Shown here piece by piece: positions 1-8,881 of a stretch of 57,849 bases of DNA. Every line of letters starts with the position of its first letter. The first letter of the stretch is position 1. The notes under the pieces are model-generated. The model had not been told where the DNA came from. It did not search any database and was given only the letters and a program-made list of their open reading frames with translations. This DNA comes from Pseudobacteriovorax antillogorgiicola (GTDB lineage Bacteria; Bdellovibrionota_B; Oligoflexia; Oligoflexales; CAIYRB01), in NCBI GenBank assembly GCA_945862295.1, contig CAMAXT010000006.1:1-57849 (forward strand), in the 5' to 3' direction. The position numbers and the translations under genes were made by a program.

Positions 1-49
1 GGACCGGTAGTTTCTAGGTATATTTAAATGAATAGTAATCAGGATGCTC

Positions 50-1012
50 ATGGTTTCTATGAATGAAAACCTATCGATAGAACAACAGTGGACCTTAGTC
101 CTCGATCAGGCCACCTCTATCGAATCTTTGATGCGTCGATATCCTGAACAGTGGGACGGGGTAAAAGATTCAATCAGCCGGGCGCTTAACGCTGAAAACC
201 CAGAAATCGTGAGCGAGCTTTTAACAAAAGCTGACACTAACGCTCGCAGCTGGCATAACAGGGTCAAAGTGGCATCGCAGATAACCAAAGCTCGCACTGA
301 GGCTTTGCCGCATCTCGTGAAAAGCCGAATGATTCATCTTGCTGTGAAGAAGGTTCTCGACCGCTCGCTGAATGCGGGTAACTCAGATATAGTCCAATCT
401 AAGCTCGATAAAATCCTGTGTAATTTTCTTTTCTATGCACCATATGGTCAGCACCGACCGGCGAGTTCGTTAGCCGTTAAAACGCTCTGGCCGGCCGTGC
501 GAGATAAGACTGCTGCAGTCGCGAAAGCGAAGAAGTTAGGCTTCTACTGCCTTTACACCGATAAATTCATCAACTTCGTTAGAAAAGTCAGTAAGGACCA
601 AAACGTCCTAGAAATCGCAGCTGGTTCCGGAATTTTGACTCTGCTTTTGCAAAAGTCAGGTGTTGCTTGTCGGGCAACAGACGATCTCAGTTGGGGGCAT
701 GCTGTCAGGTTTGGCCGTCATGTTGAAGATCTGGATGCTGCAAAAGCGCTGAAGAAATATAATCCGATAGTTGTTCTTTGCAGCTGGCCTCCACCAGAAA
801 ACTCCTTTGAGGAGTCAGTATTTCTATCGGCTTCGGTCGACACCTATATCGTCGTAGGTAGTAAACACCATTTTGCAACTGGTGCCCGCGATCATTACTT
901 GAAACAAAAGGACTTCACTATGGAAGTCGTTGCTTGCCCTGATAAATTACTTGCGCCGCCAGGTCTTGACGGCGAGGTGCTTTTGTTTACTAGGAAAATG
1001 TCAGTTGTTTAG
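50..1012 (+). CDS. SAM-dependent methyltransferase-like protein
   Basis: The C-terminal half resembles a class I SAM-binding fold: a motif-I-like glycine stretch (VLEIAAGSGILTLLL) near residues 190-205, followed by a short acidic strand end (ATDDLS) and a later strand ending in CSWPPP where such enzymes keep their motif IV. The N-terminal ~150 residues are helical and charged, and I recognise no domain there. Three in-frame ATGs lie at 44, 50 and 59; ATG 50 is preferred because AGGA at 41-44 sits five bases upstream. No signal peptide or membrane segment is visible, so a cytoplasmic location is inferred. The substrate is unknown. The next gene begins 38 bases downstream on the same strand. 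The methyltransferase call is fairly good; the specific function is unassigned. Confidence 0.6.
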   Translation: MVSMNENLSIEQQWTLVLDQATSIESLMRRYPEQWDGVKDSISRALNAENPEIVSELLTKADTNARSWHNRVKVASQITKARTEALPHLVKSRMIHLAVKKVLDRSLNAGNSDIVQSKLDKILCNFLFYAPYGQHRPASSLAVKTLWPAVRDKTAAVAKAKKLGFYCLYTDKFINFVRKVSKDQNVLEIAAGSGILTLLLQKSGVACRATDDLSWGHAVRFGRHVEDLDAAKALKKYNPIVVLCSWPPPENSFEESVFLSASVDTYIVVGSKHHFATGARDHYLKQKDFTMEVVACPDKLLAPPGLDGEVLLFTRKMSVV

Positions 1013-1050
1013 TCGCGAGCGCTCAGTGTCCCTCTGAAAGGTTGCACAAA

Positions 1051-1747
1051 ATGAATTCCTTTACTCGATTTCTCAGACATTTTCGCGTTTCATATTTTGT
1101 TTCTGCGTTAGGATTGTCTCTACCAAACGTCGCATTGGCAAAGGATTTTATCCCCGCAAAACCTGTTGGCTTTGTTCTTGGGTTAATGGGGGGGTGTTGT
1201 TTGGCATGAAACAGGTCACTGGCTTGTTGCAAAATCTATGGGCTGGGAAACTATCGGATTTCAGTTCGGTAAGATCGGTGATGGAGTAGGTGGTGCCGTT
1301 ACCGTAACTCCCATAGGCACTCCAGAAACTAATAAGTCGGCGTTTTTAGCTGTTTTCGCCGCCGGCTCGCTCGGGCAGATTTTTCCAGTGCTTGCCGCTC
1401 CGTTGATTCGTAAGCGAACCAGTAGTGCTTATTTGCGATCAACATTGGATTCGATGTCGATGTTTGGAGCAGCAGATTTCTTTTTTTATGCGACTAAAGA
1501 TCTGCTCATCTCAAGATTTGATTCTAAAAATTCGTTGAAAGGCGACTGGCAACAGTTTTCGGAAATCTCCGGGATTCCGCTTTATGTCATAAGTGTGGTG
1601 AGTCTTGTTTGGACTGGAGTTCTGATAAATTACCAAGCAAGCATGGTTGAATCGGAGCTTCAGCAATCTGATAATGCAGTTTTGCCCACTCAGTTTGATC
1701 TACCGCGTTCAATTTATGTTTTAGATGTCGCATTCGCTATTTTTTGA
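1051..1747 (+). pseudogene. Frameshifted HExxH membrane metalloprotease-like gene
   Basis: Reading from ATG 1051 (GAAAGG nine bases upstream) gives a signal-peptide-like start (MNSFTRFLRHFRVSYF..., ending NVALA) and then GFVLGLMGG, where the frame hits a TGA at 1207. The frame shifts at a run of seven G (1188-1194). With six G the protein would continue GGVVWHETGHWLVAKSMG and on to the stop at 1745-1747, about 231 residues. HETGH fits an HExxH zinc-protease motif beside a hydrophobic segment, and further hydrophobic segments follow (AVFAAGSLGQIF, IPLYVISVVSLVW), as in intramembrane M50-like proteases. The family is inferred from the motif and topology only. The lesion could be a real mutation, phase-variable slippage in the G tract, or a sequencing error; an ATG start at 1238 would lack the active site. 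Confidence 0.6.
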
Positions 1748-1923
1748 ACTATCGTTCATCACGCGATGTAAACCTCTTCGTAGTTTTTGTGTTCGGTGGG
1801 TGTCAACGAACCGCCGGTAAAATATGGCGTTTTTTTTAACACCAACGGGTTGCCATGTCGCTGGCGGTGGAAGGAGACTTAAAATTGTGGTACGAAACAT
1901 GATGTCATTTAAAAAGGGATCAG

Positions 1924-3282
1924 ATGTTCGATCTTTTCAGATACTTGTTTCTTCTTAGTCTCTTGACTACTGGTTGCATCTCAACTGGTGTCTCAAATAT
2001 CGAAACAGACGAAGGATTCGACTGGAATACTCTGAAGCGGGATCAGATTCTGATGTCCCCGCTGTTAGATTTACGCGATAGGAAAATAGCACCAGCCGGG
2101 CAAAACCAATCTTTGGAATTTTTTAGTTCTGCCGAACGGGTGTCTTTTCCGGAAAAATTTAAGCAAGAATTCGTTCGGCTAAGAAAGGACATTCGAGTCT
2201 TCGGCGCTGGCGGTGCTTTTGAACACATGTCAGCTTTAAAGGATCTTGACTCCATAGCGCGTGATGTTATGGCAAAACGGGCACTTAGTGATGATGTTCG
2301 CTCCCGAGTTTTAGCGGGCTCTCAGGATATTCGCTTTGTCTTTTTTTTCGCAGTAACGGCTGAGCGCAATTACTACGGTGTTGATTATACCTTTCGCAGT
2401 GACACCAGGCTTGACTTGAAAAAGTACACCTCAACTCGCGAGATGACAATCAAGCTAGCTCTGTGGGATTCGAAAGAGAATAAGACAGTTTGGATCGCCA
2501 CCGAAGTTATCAGCCCCTCGTCCAGCAGTACCCGTGAAGTATCTAACCCCACAAAGTATCTAGTATCACCAAAAGGCAAGAAACCATACTGGGAGGGGAC
2601 GACTCCTTTTGTAAATTTAGAAACCGAGATTGCAGAAAGCCGCGATCAATTCCCAAGTTTTCCTGGGAGAGAGCCAAAGTTCAGCGACACGTTTGACGAC
2701 TTTGCGTTGGCCCTGCCCATTCATCCTTCCGAACAGAAATTGATTGAGTATTCTAATTTCACTTATCATCGACCCGAAGCCCAGTTGCGCACCAGCGCGC
2801 TCGGCCCGCTCACTCACGTAGGTCTTCAGCTAGGAACATCGTCGGTCATTAATTACGTCTGGCGAGTTGGAGGAGCGTTTGTCCTCCCTTTAACATCACC
2901 AACTGTCAGGCATAACGGGCGCGACTTTGATTTGCAGATGACCGCTTTTGGATTGACGTTTGACTACGAGCAAGAGCTAACGAAAAAAAGCCGGCTTTTA
3001 GTCGGCGTTATGGCTGGCAGTGCTATGTACGCGATGAATGATCCATTAGACGATGATAATGATGAAACATTAGATCAAAATGAAAGTAAAGATATCGTAG
3101 ACGGTTTGGGATTTGCTTGGCCTCGGATCTACCTACTTTTTGGTGAAAAAGGTGGATTTCAGTGGGGTGTAGGCGCTGCCTACCGTTACTACGATGGATT
3201 AGAGAAGACAGAGTTACGAGCTTACAAACCTTTGTCAATCAGTGTTGATTTAGGCATGTCGTATGCTTTTAGAGGGTTTTAA
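1924..3282 (+). CDS. Lipoprotein with predicted beta-barrel C-terminus
   Basis: The first 18 residues form a lipoprotein signal with lipobox LTTGC, so export and lipid anchoring are expected. ATG 1924 has AAGGGA a few bases upstream. Residues from about 290 show alternating hydrophobic/polar strands separated by short turns and an acidic loop (DDDNDETLDQNESKD), ending in MSYAFRGF with a terminal Phe, which is typical of outer-membrane barrels. The region between (about 20-280) has no domain I recognise, although residues ~140-200 look like a mixed alpha/beta periplasmic domain. The role is unknown. It stands alone in a 176-base gap from the upstream gene, and the gap shows no clear signal apart from an unused AAGGAG at 1871-1876. 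Confidence 0.6.
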   Translation: MFDLFRYLFLLSLLTTGCISTGVSNIETDEGFDWNTLKRDQILMSPLLDLRDRKIAPAGQNQSLEFFSSAERVSFPEKFKQEFVRLRKDIRVFGAGGAFEHMSALKDLDSIARDVMAKRALSDDVRSRVLAGSQDIRFVFFFAVTAERNYYGVDYTFRSDTRLDLKKYTSTREMTIKLALWDSKENKTVWIATEVISPSSSSTREVSNPTKYLVSPKGKKPYWEGTTPFVNLETEIAESRDQFPSFPGREPKFSDTFDDFALALPIHPSEQKLIEYSNFTYHRPEAQLRTSALGPLTHVGLQLGTSSVINYVWRVGGAFVLPLTSPTVRHNGRDFDLQMTAFGLTFDYEQELTKKSRLLVGVMAGSAMYAMNDPLDDDNDETLDQNESKDIVDGLGFAWPRIYLLFGEKGGFQWGVGAAYRYYDGLEKTELRAYKPLSISVDLGMSYAFRGF

Positions 3283-3455
3283 CACCGCCGCTAAAACTGG
3301 GAGCGGATAACAGGTCTGAAGGTACCTTTTAATATTGTTTGCACATGCGGGCAAGCGCTAGTACCATCGCCTAAATTATTTTCAACTCAATTTATTTGCG
3401 ATTCTATAGTCGTTTTTTCCCGTCGTGCATTTTACCTTTCTTATTGGGAGTAATT

Positions 3456-4388
3456 GTGAAAAATCTTAGTTTTTTAGGTTTATTGATTGGTTTGGTTTTC
3501 TTAAATGGTTGCAGAACTAACGATGAGGGTTCTGATACAAGTGCGGCCGGTCAAGTCACTCCGAATCCCGGCGGCCAGGCGGTGACTGATGCTACCAGTG
3601 GTTGTGCTGCCGCTCTCAACACATTTGGATTTCCAAATTCTTGTAGCTGCCCAAATGGTTACGGCTATAATTCTACGATTGGTAAGTGTACCTCGAGTAA
3701 CAGAATGTGCACTATGGCAATCGTTAGAATGTTTCAACCGGATACTGGGAAATGTGTGAGTGCGACCAACGGCTGTGACGCTAGTGACCTTGAAACTGGT
3801 GGCTGGCGCCGTATGGATACTACCGATCAATGCGGTGTCCCGGCCCAAGGAAACGTACAAGTAAAAGCAAAAGTAGCAGGATTTGATTTTAAAGGGTTTC
3901 GCATTGCCGCGGCATTGGACCAAAATGCCGCCTGTCCTATGGTAGCCACTGCAGAAAGCGATGCCTGTCTAAATGCAAATGGCACTACCAGTTTTGACAA
4001 AGGTTGTGGTGTTCTTTGTTCACTTCCCATTGCAGCAAAAACCAAGGTCGCTGGATTTAATTTCAAAGGACTAAAGATTGCGGCAGCGTTGGGGCAAAAT
4101 AGCGCCTGTCCACAGGTTGCCACTGCAGAGACAGATGCATGCATTAAAGCTGCTGGCTCTACAACTTATGATAAAGGCTGCAATACGCTCTGCTCAAAAC
4201 CGATTGCGAAAAAAGGCAAAGTGGCTGGTTTTAATTTTTCAGGTTTTAAAATTTTAGATGCATTGCCTGCTAACACTGCCTGTCCAATGGTCGCAACTGC
4301 AGAATCAGATGCCTGTATTGATGCTGGTGGATCCAGTTCGTTTGATAAAGGTTGTAGCGTGCTCTGTTCGGTACCAATTTCACAGTAA
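3456..4388 (+). CDS. Lipoprotein with three tandem Cys-rich repeats
   Basis: GTG 3456 is chosen over the upstream ATG at 3396 because GGGAG lies six bases before it and it gives a clean lipoprotein signal with lipobox FLNGC. A Cys-rich middle region (SCSCPNGYGYNSTIGKC) is followed by three tandem 58-residue units beginning KVAGF at 3870, 4044 and 4218, exactly 174 bases apart. Each unit carries four cysteines in the order ACP, DAC, GC and LC, which suggests two disulfides per unit in the periplasm or on the surface. I do not recognise the repeat as a named family. A strong terminator follows 40 bases after the stop. Surface binding is a guess. Confidence 0.65.
   Translation: MKNLSFLGLLIGLVFLNGCRTNDEGSDTSAAGQVTPNPGGQAVTDATSGCAAALNTFGFPNSCSCPNGYGYNSTIGKCTSSNRMCTMAIVRMFQPDTGKCVSATNGCDASDLETGGWRRMDTTDQCGVPAQGNVQVKAKVAGFDFKGFRIAAALDQNAACPMVATAESDACLNANGTTSFDKGCGVLCSLPIAAKTKVAGFNFKGLKIAAALGQNSACPQVATAETDACIKAAGSTTYDKGCNTLCSKPIAKKGKVAGFNFSGFKILDALPANTACPMVATAESDACIDAGGSSSFDKGCSVLCSVPISQ
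3870..4385 (+). repeat. Three tandem 174-bp coding repeats
   Basis: Units start at 3870, 4044 and 4218 with an exact 174-base period. Protein identity between units is high at the KVAGF(D/N)F start, the VATAE(S/T)DAC centre and the FDKGC...LC end, while codons differ, so the duplication is not very recent. Confidence 0.85.
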
Positions 4389-4428
4389 AAGTCTGTGGTA
4401 GGTCTTCAACGTTTCGACATTCAAATTT

Positions 4429-4462
4429 AAAAAAACCTAAGGATTGATCCTTGGGTTTTTTT
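4429..4462 (+). terminator. Rho-independent terminator
   Basis: The stem AAAAACCTAAGGAT pairs through a TG loop with ATCCTTGGGTTTTTTT, ending in a T tract. It terminates the Cys-repeat lipoprotein gene. The remainder of the gap to 4707 shows no convincing gene. Confidence 0.85.
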
Positions 4463-4707
4463 GACTTATTTTCAGTAATTCTCAGACAAATAAAGAAATT
4501 TGTTATTTGCACAGACGGCGTGAGCTTTTCTGGCCGATTTTTGCGTGTCGGATTTTCTCGCATGTCATGGTGCACCCTACGTTTTCCACAGGCCATAGAC
4601 GGCAGTTCTAACAAAAGCTACAGACTTACTTAAAGATGTGAGAATGTTTGTTCGCATGTAAGGTTAAGTCAACGGCTTTTTAGCCCAGATGATTATTTGG
4701 AGAATTT

Positions 4708-5772
4708 ATGAATCGCCTATTTTCTGTTAGTCCGTTCATAGTCGCCGTATTCCTCTCCAGCGGCGCTTTTGCAAACGACAGTTATCTTTCACGATTGGGA
4801 CTTTATACCTCCCAAAACTGACCTGGCTTAGCCTACGCCGTACTCAGTAACGGTAAGACAATCGACGGCGGGTCTTTTTGTTTCGCTGACCGCGCGAGCA
4901 GTGTGTTGAACGCACAAAATTCTCTTTTCAACATCGCATCAAATTCCAAGCAGTTCACGGCGATGGCAATCATGCTGCTAGAACGGGATGGAACGGTTGC
5001 TCTCGACGATTTAGTAAGCAAATTTATTCCAGAACTACCCGAATACGCAAAAGACCTGAAGGTTCGTCATCTTGTTTATCATACGTCGGGACTTCCGGAT
5101 TATATGTCGATTTGCCGCGCGACTGCACCGGTGCAAAACGCCGAGGTCATCAACTTTCTGAGAAGTGAGAAGAAACTTTTATTCACTGCCGGATCTGAAC
5201 ATGAATATAGCAACACAGGGTATGTTTTGCTGTCAGAGATTGTTCAACCTGCCTCAGGTATGACATTTCCTAGTTTCATTCAAAGCCAGATCTTCGATAA
5301 ACTAGGAATGACTAATTCCCGCGTTGTCAAAATAGGCGATCGGCGTCCATTCCCGAATCAAGCTTCAGGTTACGGTGAATGGCCGTTCTTCAATCTGATG
5401 AACGAGGTGCCTTGTGACTATATTTATGGTGACGGCGGGATCTATACATCAGTCGAAGACTATTATAAGTGGTTGGTCGCCTTGTCTAAGCCTGGATTTT
5501 TATCAGAAGCGTTATTGACCAAATGGTTTACCGCTGGAACCCTCGATTCTGGTGAATCGGTGCGTTATGCCTATGGCTGGGGTCTGGATGATTTCGATGG
5601 AATCCCGATGATTGCTCATAGTGGATCTTGGACCGGGTATAAAAGCGTAGCGGCAATAATGCCGCAAAAAAACATTATTGTAATTGTTTTGTCGAACTAT
5701 CGAAACATACCTATCTGGGGAATAGCAGATGAATTGCTCGGCAAACATCTAAAGGTTTCTTCTAAGAAGTAA
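4708..5772 (+). pseudogene. Serine beta-lactamase-family hydrolase with in-frame TGA
   Basis: ATG 4708 has TTGGAG six bases upstream and starts a signal peptide ending GAFA. The same frame runs without shift to 5772 but carries one TGA at 4819-4821 (codon 38), just before PGLAYAVLSNG, the usual beginning of the beta-lactamase/penicillin-binding-protein-like hydrolase domain. All catalytic motifs survive: S78-x-x-K81 (SNSK), YSN (in HEYSNTGYV) and HSG near the C-terminus. The codon-38 stop separates export signal from enzyme. Restart at GTG 4903 would give a 289-residue cytoplasmic protein lacking the first strand and without a good ribosome-binding site. TGA is a normal stop in neighbours, so Trp recoding is unlikely. 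Recent pseudogene, read-through or sequence error all fit. Confidence 0.7.
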
Positions 5773-5781
5773 TTGCAGTCA

Positions 5782-5802
5782 TGGTCCCACAGTCGTGGGA
5801 CC
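5782..5802. terminator. Perfect hairpin between convergent genes
   Basis: TGGTCCCAC and GTGGGACCA form a perfect nine-base stem with a three-base loop between the stop codons of two convergent genes. There is no T tract on either exit side, so termination is plausible but not canonical. Confidence 0.5.
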
Positions 5803-5815
5803 AAAAAGCAAAAGG

Positions 5816-6724
5816 CTACGGATTATTTTTTGTAATAAATGCCACTAACTCGCTGACATACTCTTTCGGTATAAACCCTTGAGTAACAGCAGATAGATGC
5901 GATTTACCTTTCAGCACAACAGATTTAAAATCTTTTAAATCGCGGTTCATACGATAGGTCTTTGCATTTGGACTATCGTACTGCCCATTGATTGCTAACA
6001 CCGGAATGCTAACTTTTGTTAAGTCGATCTTCTCATGCTCCGGCCCGCTCCATGGAGCATTGCTACCACATGCTTTCATTGCCGCCATGTCATGCTTTAT
6101 CACAGACATCAGCACAGCTTTAGCTTCAACTTCCTGTGGATCCGGACCTGGGTCATCCGCAGGGATTTTTTTCTCTTCCGTAGCATTATATTCGCCAATA
6201 CCAGACCCGCCGTAGGCGGCTGTAATAAACCGCTCGGGATGATGATATAGCAACTGGGTCGTAACCGACCCACCCATACTATACCCGTGGACATGAGATT
6301 TCTTGACGTTCTGATCGTCAAGAACCATTAAGGCGTCCTGCCAAAGGTGCTCACCGTAAGAGGCAGCATCGTGCGGCTTATCGCTCTTACCGTGTCCACG
6401 GTGGTCAACAAGAATAACCTTGTTAGTTTTGATGAGCGCTGGAACGATGCCGTTGTCATAAAAGTTATCTTTACCTGTAGCATAGTAGCCATGCAAAAGA
6501 AGAACAGGCGTGCCCTTACCGATGGTTTGGTAGTGGATCTTAACGCCGTCTTTTGCTGTTAGGTAGTGTGAGGTCAACTCAGTGCTGTCCGGCTTAGGTT
6601 TTACTTGTTCTTCAGGCTTAGGCTTCTGTGCTGCGTCTTCGTTTTTCTTAGGGTTGCATGAGCCAGTGGTGCAAGCACTGCAAAGAAGAACGAGTCCAAG
6701 TAAGGTTTTGGCGTTTAAAGTCAC
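5816..6724 (-). CDS. Alpha/beta hydrolase lipoprotein
   Basis: The start is GTG 6724, with GAGGGG six bases upstream. The N-terminus is a lipoprotein signal with lipobox CSAC, followed by a Lys/Pro/Glu-rich linker (about residues 24-48). The catalytic domain is a classic alpha/beta hydrolase: oxyanion motif LLLHGYY, the DHRGHGKSDKP segment, nucleophile elbow GYSMGG, a late acidic segment (NGQYDSP) and a final His in KGKSHLS. It should be an envelope-anchored esterase, lipase or related enzyme; the substrate cannot be told from sequence. It is monocistronic and convergent with the interrupted beta-lactamase-family gene. Confidence 0.8.
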   Translation of the reverse strand: MTLNAKTLLGLVLLCSACTTGSCNPKKNEDAAQKPKPEEQVKPKPDSTELTSHYLTAKDGVKIHYQTIGKGTPVLLLHGYYATGKDNFYDNGIVPALIKTNKVILVDHRGHGKSDKPHDAASYGEHLWQDALMVLDDQNVKKSHVHGYSMGGSVTTQLLYHHPERFITAAYGGSGIGEYNATEEKKIPADDPGPDPQEVEAKAVLMSVIKHDMAAMKACGSNAPWSGPEHEKIDLTKVSIPVLAINGQYDSPNAKTYRMNRDLKDFKSVVLKGKSHLSAVTQGFIPKEYVSELVAFITKNNP

Positions 6725-6816
6725 GGATTGCCCCTCGAAAAAGATTGAGCTCCGACTTTAACTGAACGTTATTTGTAAGCATAGAAGAAACAGAAGTCGC
6801 TTAGATTACAGGACTA

Positions 6817-8010
6817 TCATTCTTCTTCGTCCGTTTTTCTGGCTTTGGTCGTCGTGCGCTTGGTTCCGGAGTAAATATCAAAGATAAGTAGCGTACATTT
6901 GATATTACCATTTAGGACCGGGATCTTTTTTGTCGGTTTTAGGCCAACAAATTTATAAGGAGAATCGACTGCCGCTAAAAGGCAGCATCTCCAACCGGCG
7001 TACTTTTGCTTTAGGGTGTCACCGATCTGTTTGAAAAATGCTTTGAGGTCCTCATCCTTCATCAAACGGTCGCCGTAGGGAAGATTTGTAATCATCAGAC
7101 CAGAGTCAGCTGGAGCTGGGAGTTCAAAGAAACTACCAACAGAGAATTCCATGTGTTTTTCAACGCGCGCCCGTACCGCATTCTTCTTTGCCATATCGAC
7201 GAATTTTTCGCTGATGTCCGAGGCAAAAATCTTCGCGTATGGATCTTCAAGCTTATTGTCACGAGATTCGTCTTGGATCTCGCGCCAGAGTTTGTGATTA
7301 AATTCGAGGAGCCATTCAAAAAGAAAATCGCCTTTTTTCCTGAGAATGAGTGGTGATTGATTTAAAGCCATCATGGCAGCTTCAATTGCTATTGTTCCGC
7401 TTCCACACATCGGGTCGTGAAATGCCTTCATGCCGTCGTATTCGGCCATTTTTAGTAAAGATGCTGCTAGCGTTTCCTTGATTGGCGCCGGGTGACCTTC
7501 TAAGCGGTATCCTCTTTTATGTAGGGCTTTACCGCAGGTGTCAAAACTGATGATGCATTTTCCTTGACGGATAAATGCAACGATTACGACTTTCGGGTCT
7601 TCTAAATCAACTTTTGGGATTTTGCCGATATGCTTTTGAAAAACTTCCTGCAATGCTTCGCGAATGCGTTTGCTAATTTCATTAGCTGTCATGAATTCAG
7701 GACCGCGGTCGCCGGGAATCCCCTCGATCAGATAACCGCGAGTGACGTCAAAAAGTTTGTCCCATTGAATGCGGCGCGCTTGTGAAAAAAGCATCTCGGG
7801 TGTTTTAGCTGAGAAGGTCTTTATCACCTTTAGTATCCGGCTAGCTGTTCGAAGTTTCAGGTGACACTCAAAGAAGGTCCGTTCATCGACAGAAAATTCA
7901 ACCGCGCGAAATCCTGATTGGATGTCGGTCCCCCCGAGTTCCTTAATTTCTGCCATAAGGACTTCTTTGGTTTCTTCGGGGCAGGTAGCGATAAGTCGAA
8001 TAGATGTCAT
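6817..8010 (-). CDS. rlmL: THUMP-domain 23S rRNA guanine-N2 methyltransferase (RlmL-like)
   Basis: The 397-residue protein has an N-terminal THUMP-type RNA-binding region (about residues 45-160) and a C-terminal class I methyltransferase domain. Visible motifs are DPMCGSGTIAIEAA (SAM binding, around residue 205) and TNLPYGDR (the NPPY-like motif IV). This is the layout of the RlmL N-terminal/YpsC family, which methylates 23S rRNA G2445 in E. coli; the second (RlmK) methyltransferase domain of the E. coli fusion is absent. ATG 8010 has AGGAAAA upstream. The C-terminus is a short basic-acidic tail. The family is sure, the exact target base is inferred. Confidence 0.82.
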   Translation of the reverse strand: MTSIRLIATCPEETKEVLMAEIKELGGTDIQSGFRAVEFSVDERTFFECHLKLRTASRILKVIKTFSAKTPEMLFSQARRIQWDKLFDVTRGYLIEGIPGDRGPEFMTANEISKRIREALQEVFQKHIGKIPKVDLEDPKVVIVAFIRQGKCIISFDTCGKALHKRGYRLEGHPAPIKETLAASLLKMAEYDGMKAFHDPMCGSGTIAIEAAMMALNQSPLILRKKGDFLFEWLLEFNHKLWREIQDESRDNKLEDPYAKIFASDISEKFVDMAKKNAVRARVEKHMEFSVGSFFELPAPADSGLMITNLPYGDRLMKDEDLKAFFKQIGDTLKQKYAGWRCCLLAAVDSPYKFVGLKPTKKIPVLNGNIKCTLLIFDIYSGTKRTTTKARKTDEEE

Positions 8011-8193
8011 AGATTTTCCTGGTATGTCTAAAGCGGCAAAGAGCGCTTGTGTAGCATAGAGCGACGATCAAATACCAGAAGAATAGCAAAACTGGTAATA
8101 TGGTTATTTTATAGTAAATTCAGTCAGATAACAGCAAAGCCTCGCCCCTGGGCCAGGCTTGCTTTCGAAAAACGATCTTTTAAGAAGCCTTAA

Positions 8194-8727
8194 CTACCAC
8201 CTTCTACCGTAATAGTAGTAGCGGTGTCCGTAATATCCATACGGTGAATGGCTACCGTAATAGGTGCGCCAAGTTGGGCGCGAATACGGGTAGTAGCTAC
8301 CGTAGCTGTAATAACTCGGATAATAGGTACTGTAGTAATTTGTACTATAGAAGCCCGGAGTTCCGTAGTGGCGGTATGCTCCGTAGTGCCTCGGTCCGTA
8401 GTACCAACCACTTGTAGCTGAGTCTGATGTGACATCTGTTTCGGTAACAGCAGCATCAACATCTACAGGTTCAGCGCTGTTAAACGCGGTCGCATAGTCG
8501 CTCTCTGTATTTAATCCTCCACCTCTATGCATTGCAGTGTCTGCACCACTGACTAGCTCTTCACCCTTCTCGTTGATAGGTACCCTGACAATTAGTCCAT
8601 TAGTATCCTTCAACGTATTGAGGAATCCACTATCGGCATCTGAACCAGAATCTCCATCTGCAATAGCAACCGGCCCCAAAAGAAGAGCGGATGCGATGAG
8701 CGCATTGCGAATATTTTTTATCGTCAT
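8194..8727 (-). CDS. Secreted Tyr/Gly-rich protein
   Basis: ATG 8727 has a strong GGAGG eight bases upstream. Residues 1-23 form a signal peptide ending VAIA. After an acidic Ser/Asp segment and a short folded-looking region, the last ~70 residues are dominated by Tyr with Gly, Ser, Pro and His (WYYGPRHYGAYRHYG, then many YY pairs). Such low-complexity Tyr-rich tails occur in matrix, surface or amyloid-like proteins, but no family is recognised here. It is transcribed alone. Confidence 0.6.
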   Translation of the reverse strand: MTIKNIRNALIASALLLGPVAIADGDSGSDADSGFLNTLKDTNGLIVRVPINEKGEELVSGADTAMHRGGGLNTESDYATAFNSAEPVDVDAAVTETDVTSDSATSGWYYGPRHYGAYRHYGTPGFYSTNYYSTYYPSYYSYGSYYPYSRPTWRTYYGSHSPYGYYGHRYYYYGRRW

Positions 8728-8823
8728 GTCTTGCCTCCATCTCTAAATTTCAGCCTTTCCCTATGAAAAGCCGTACAATCTCCTCCATAATCCTCCTTAA
8801 GACATGAGATTTCGATTGGTGCG

Positions 8824-8852
8824 GTGACTGTTTTGCAAGGGGGTGGTATAAA
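8824..8852 (+). promoter_or_regulatory. Sigma-70-like promoter for the 8882 gene
   Basis: GTGACT at 8824-8829 (four of six match TTGACA), a 17-base spacer, then TATAAA at 8847-8852, 30 bases before the ATG at 8882. Confidence 0.5.
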
Positions 8853-8881
8853 AATGATTCACCGGTGAGGACAAAATTCGG

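Noticed and set aside
1023-1232. 69-residue minus-strand ORF over the frameshifted gene
   Set aside because: It is the mirror of the plus-strand signal peptide and has no start signal or recognisable product.
4708-5772. Reading TGA as Trp or selenocysteine
   Set aside because: TGA ends several normal genes here, and no selenocysteine element is visible, so recoding has no support; stop or error is preferred.
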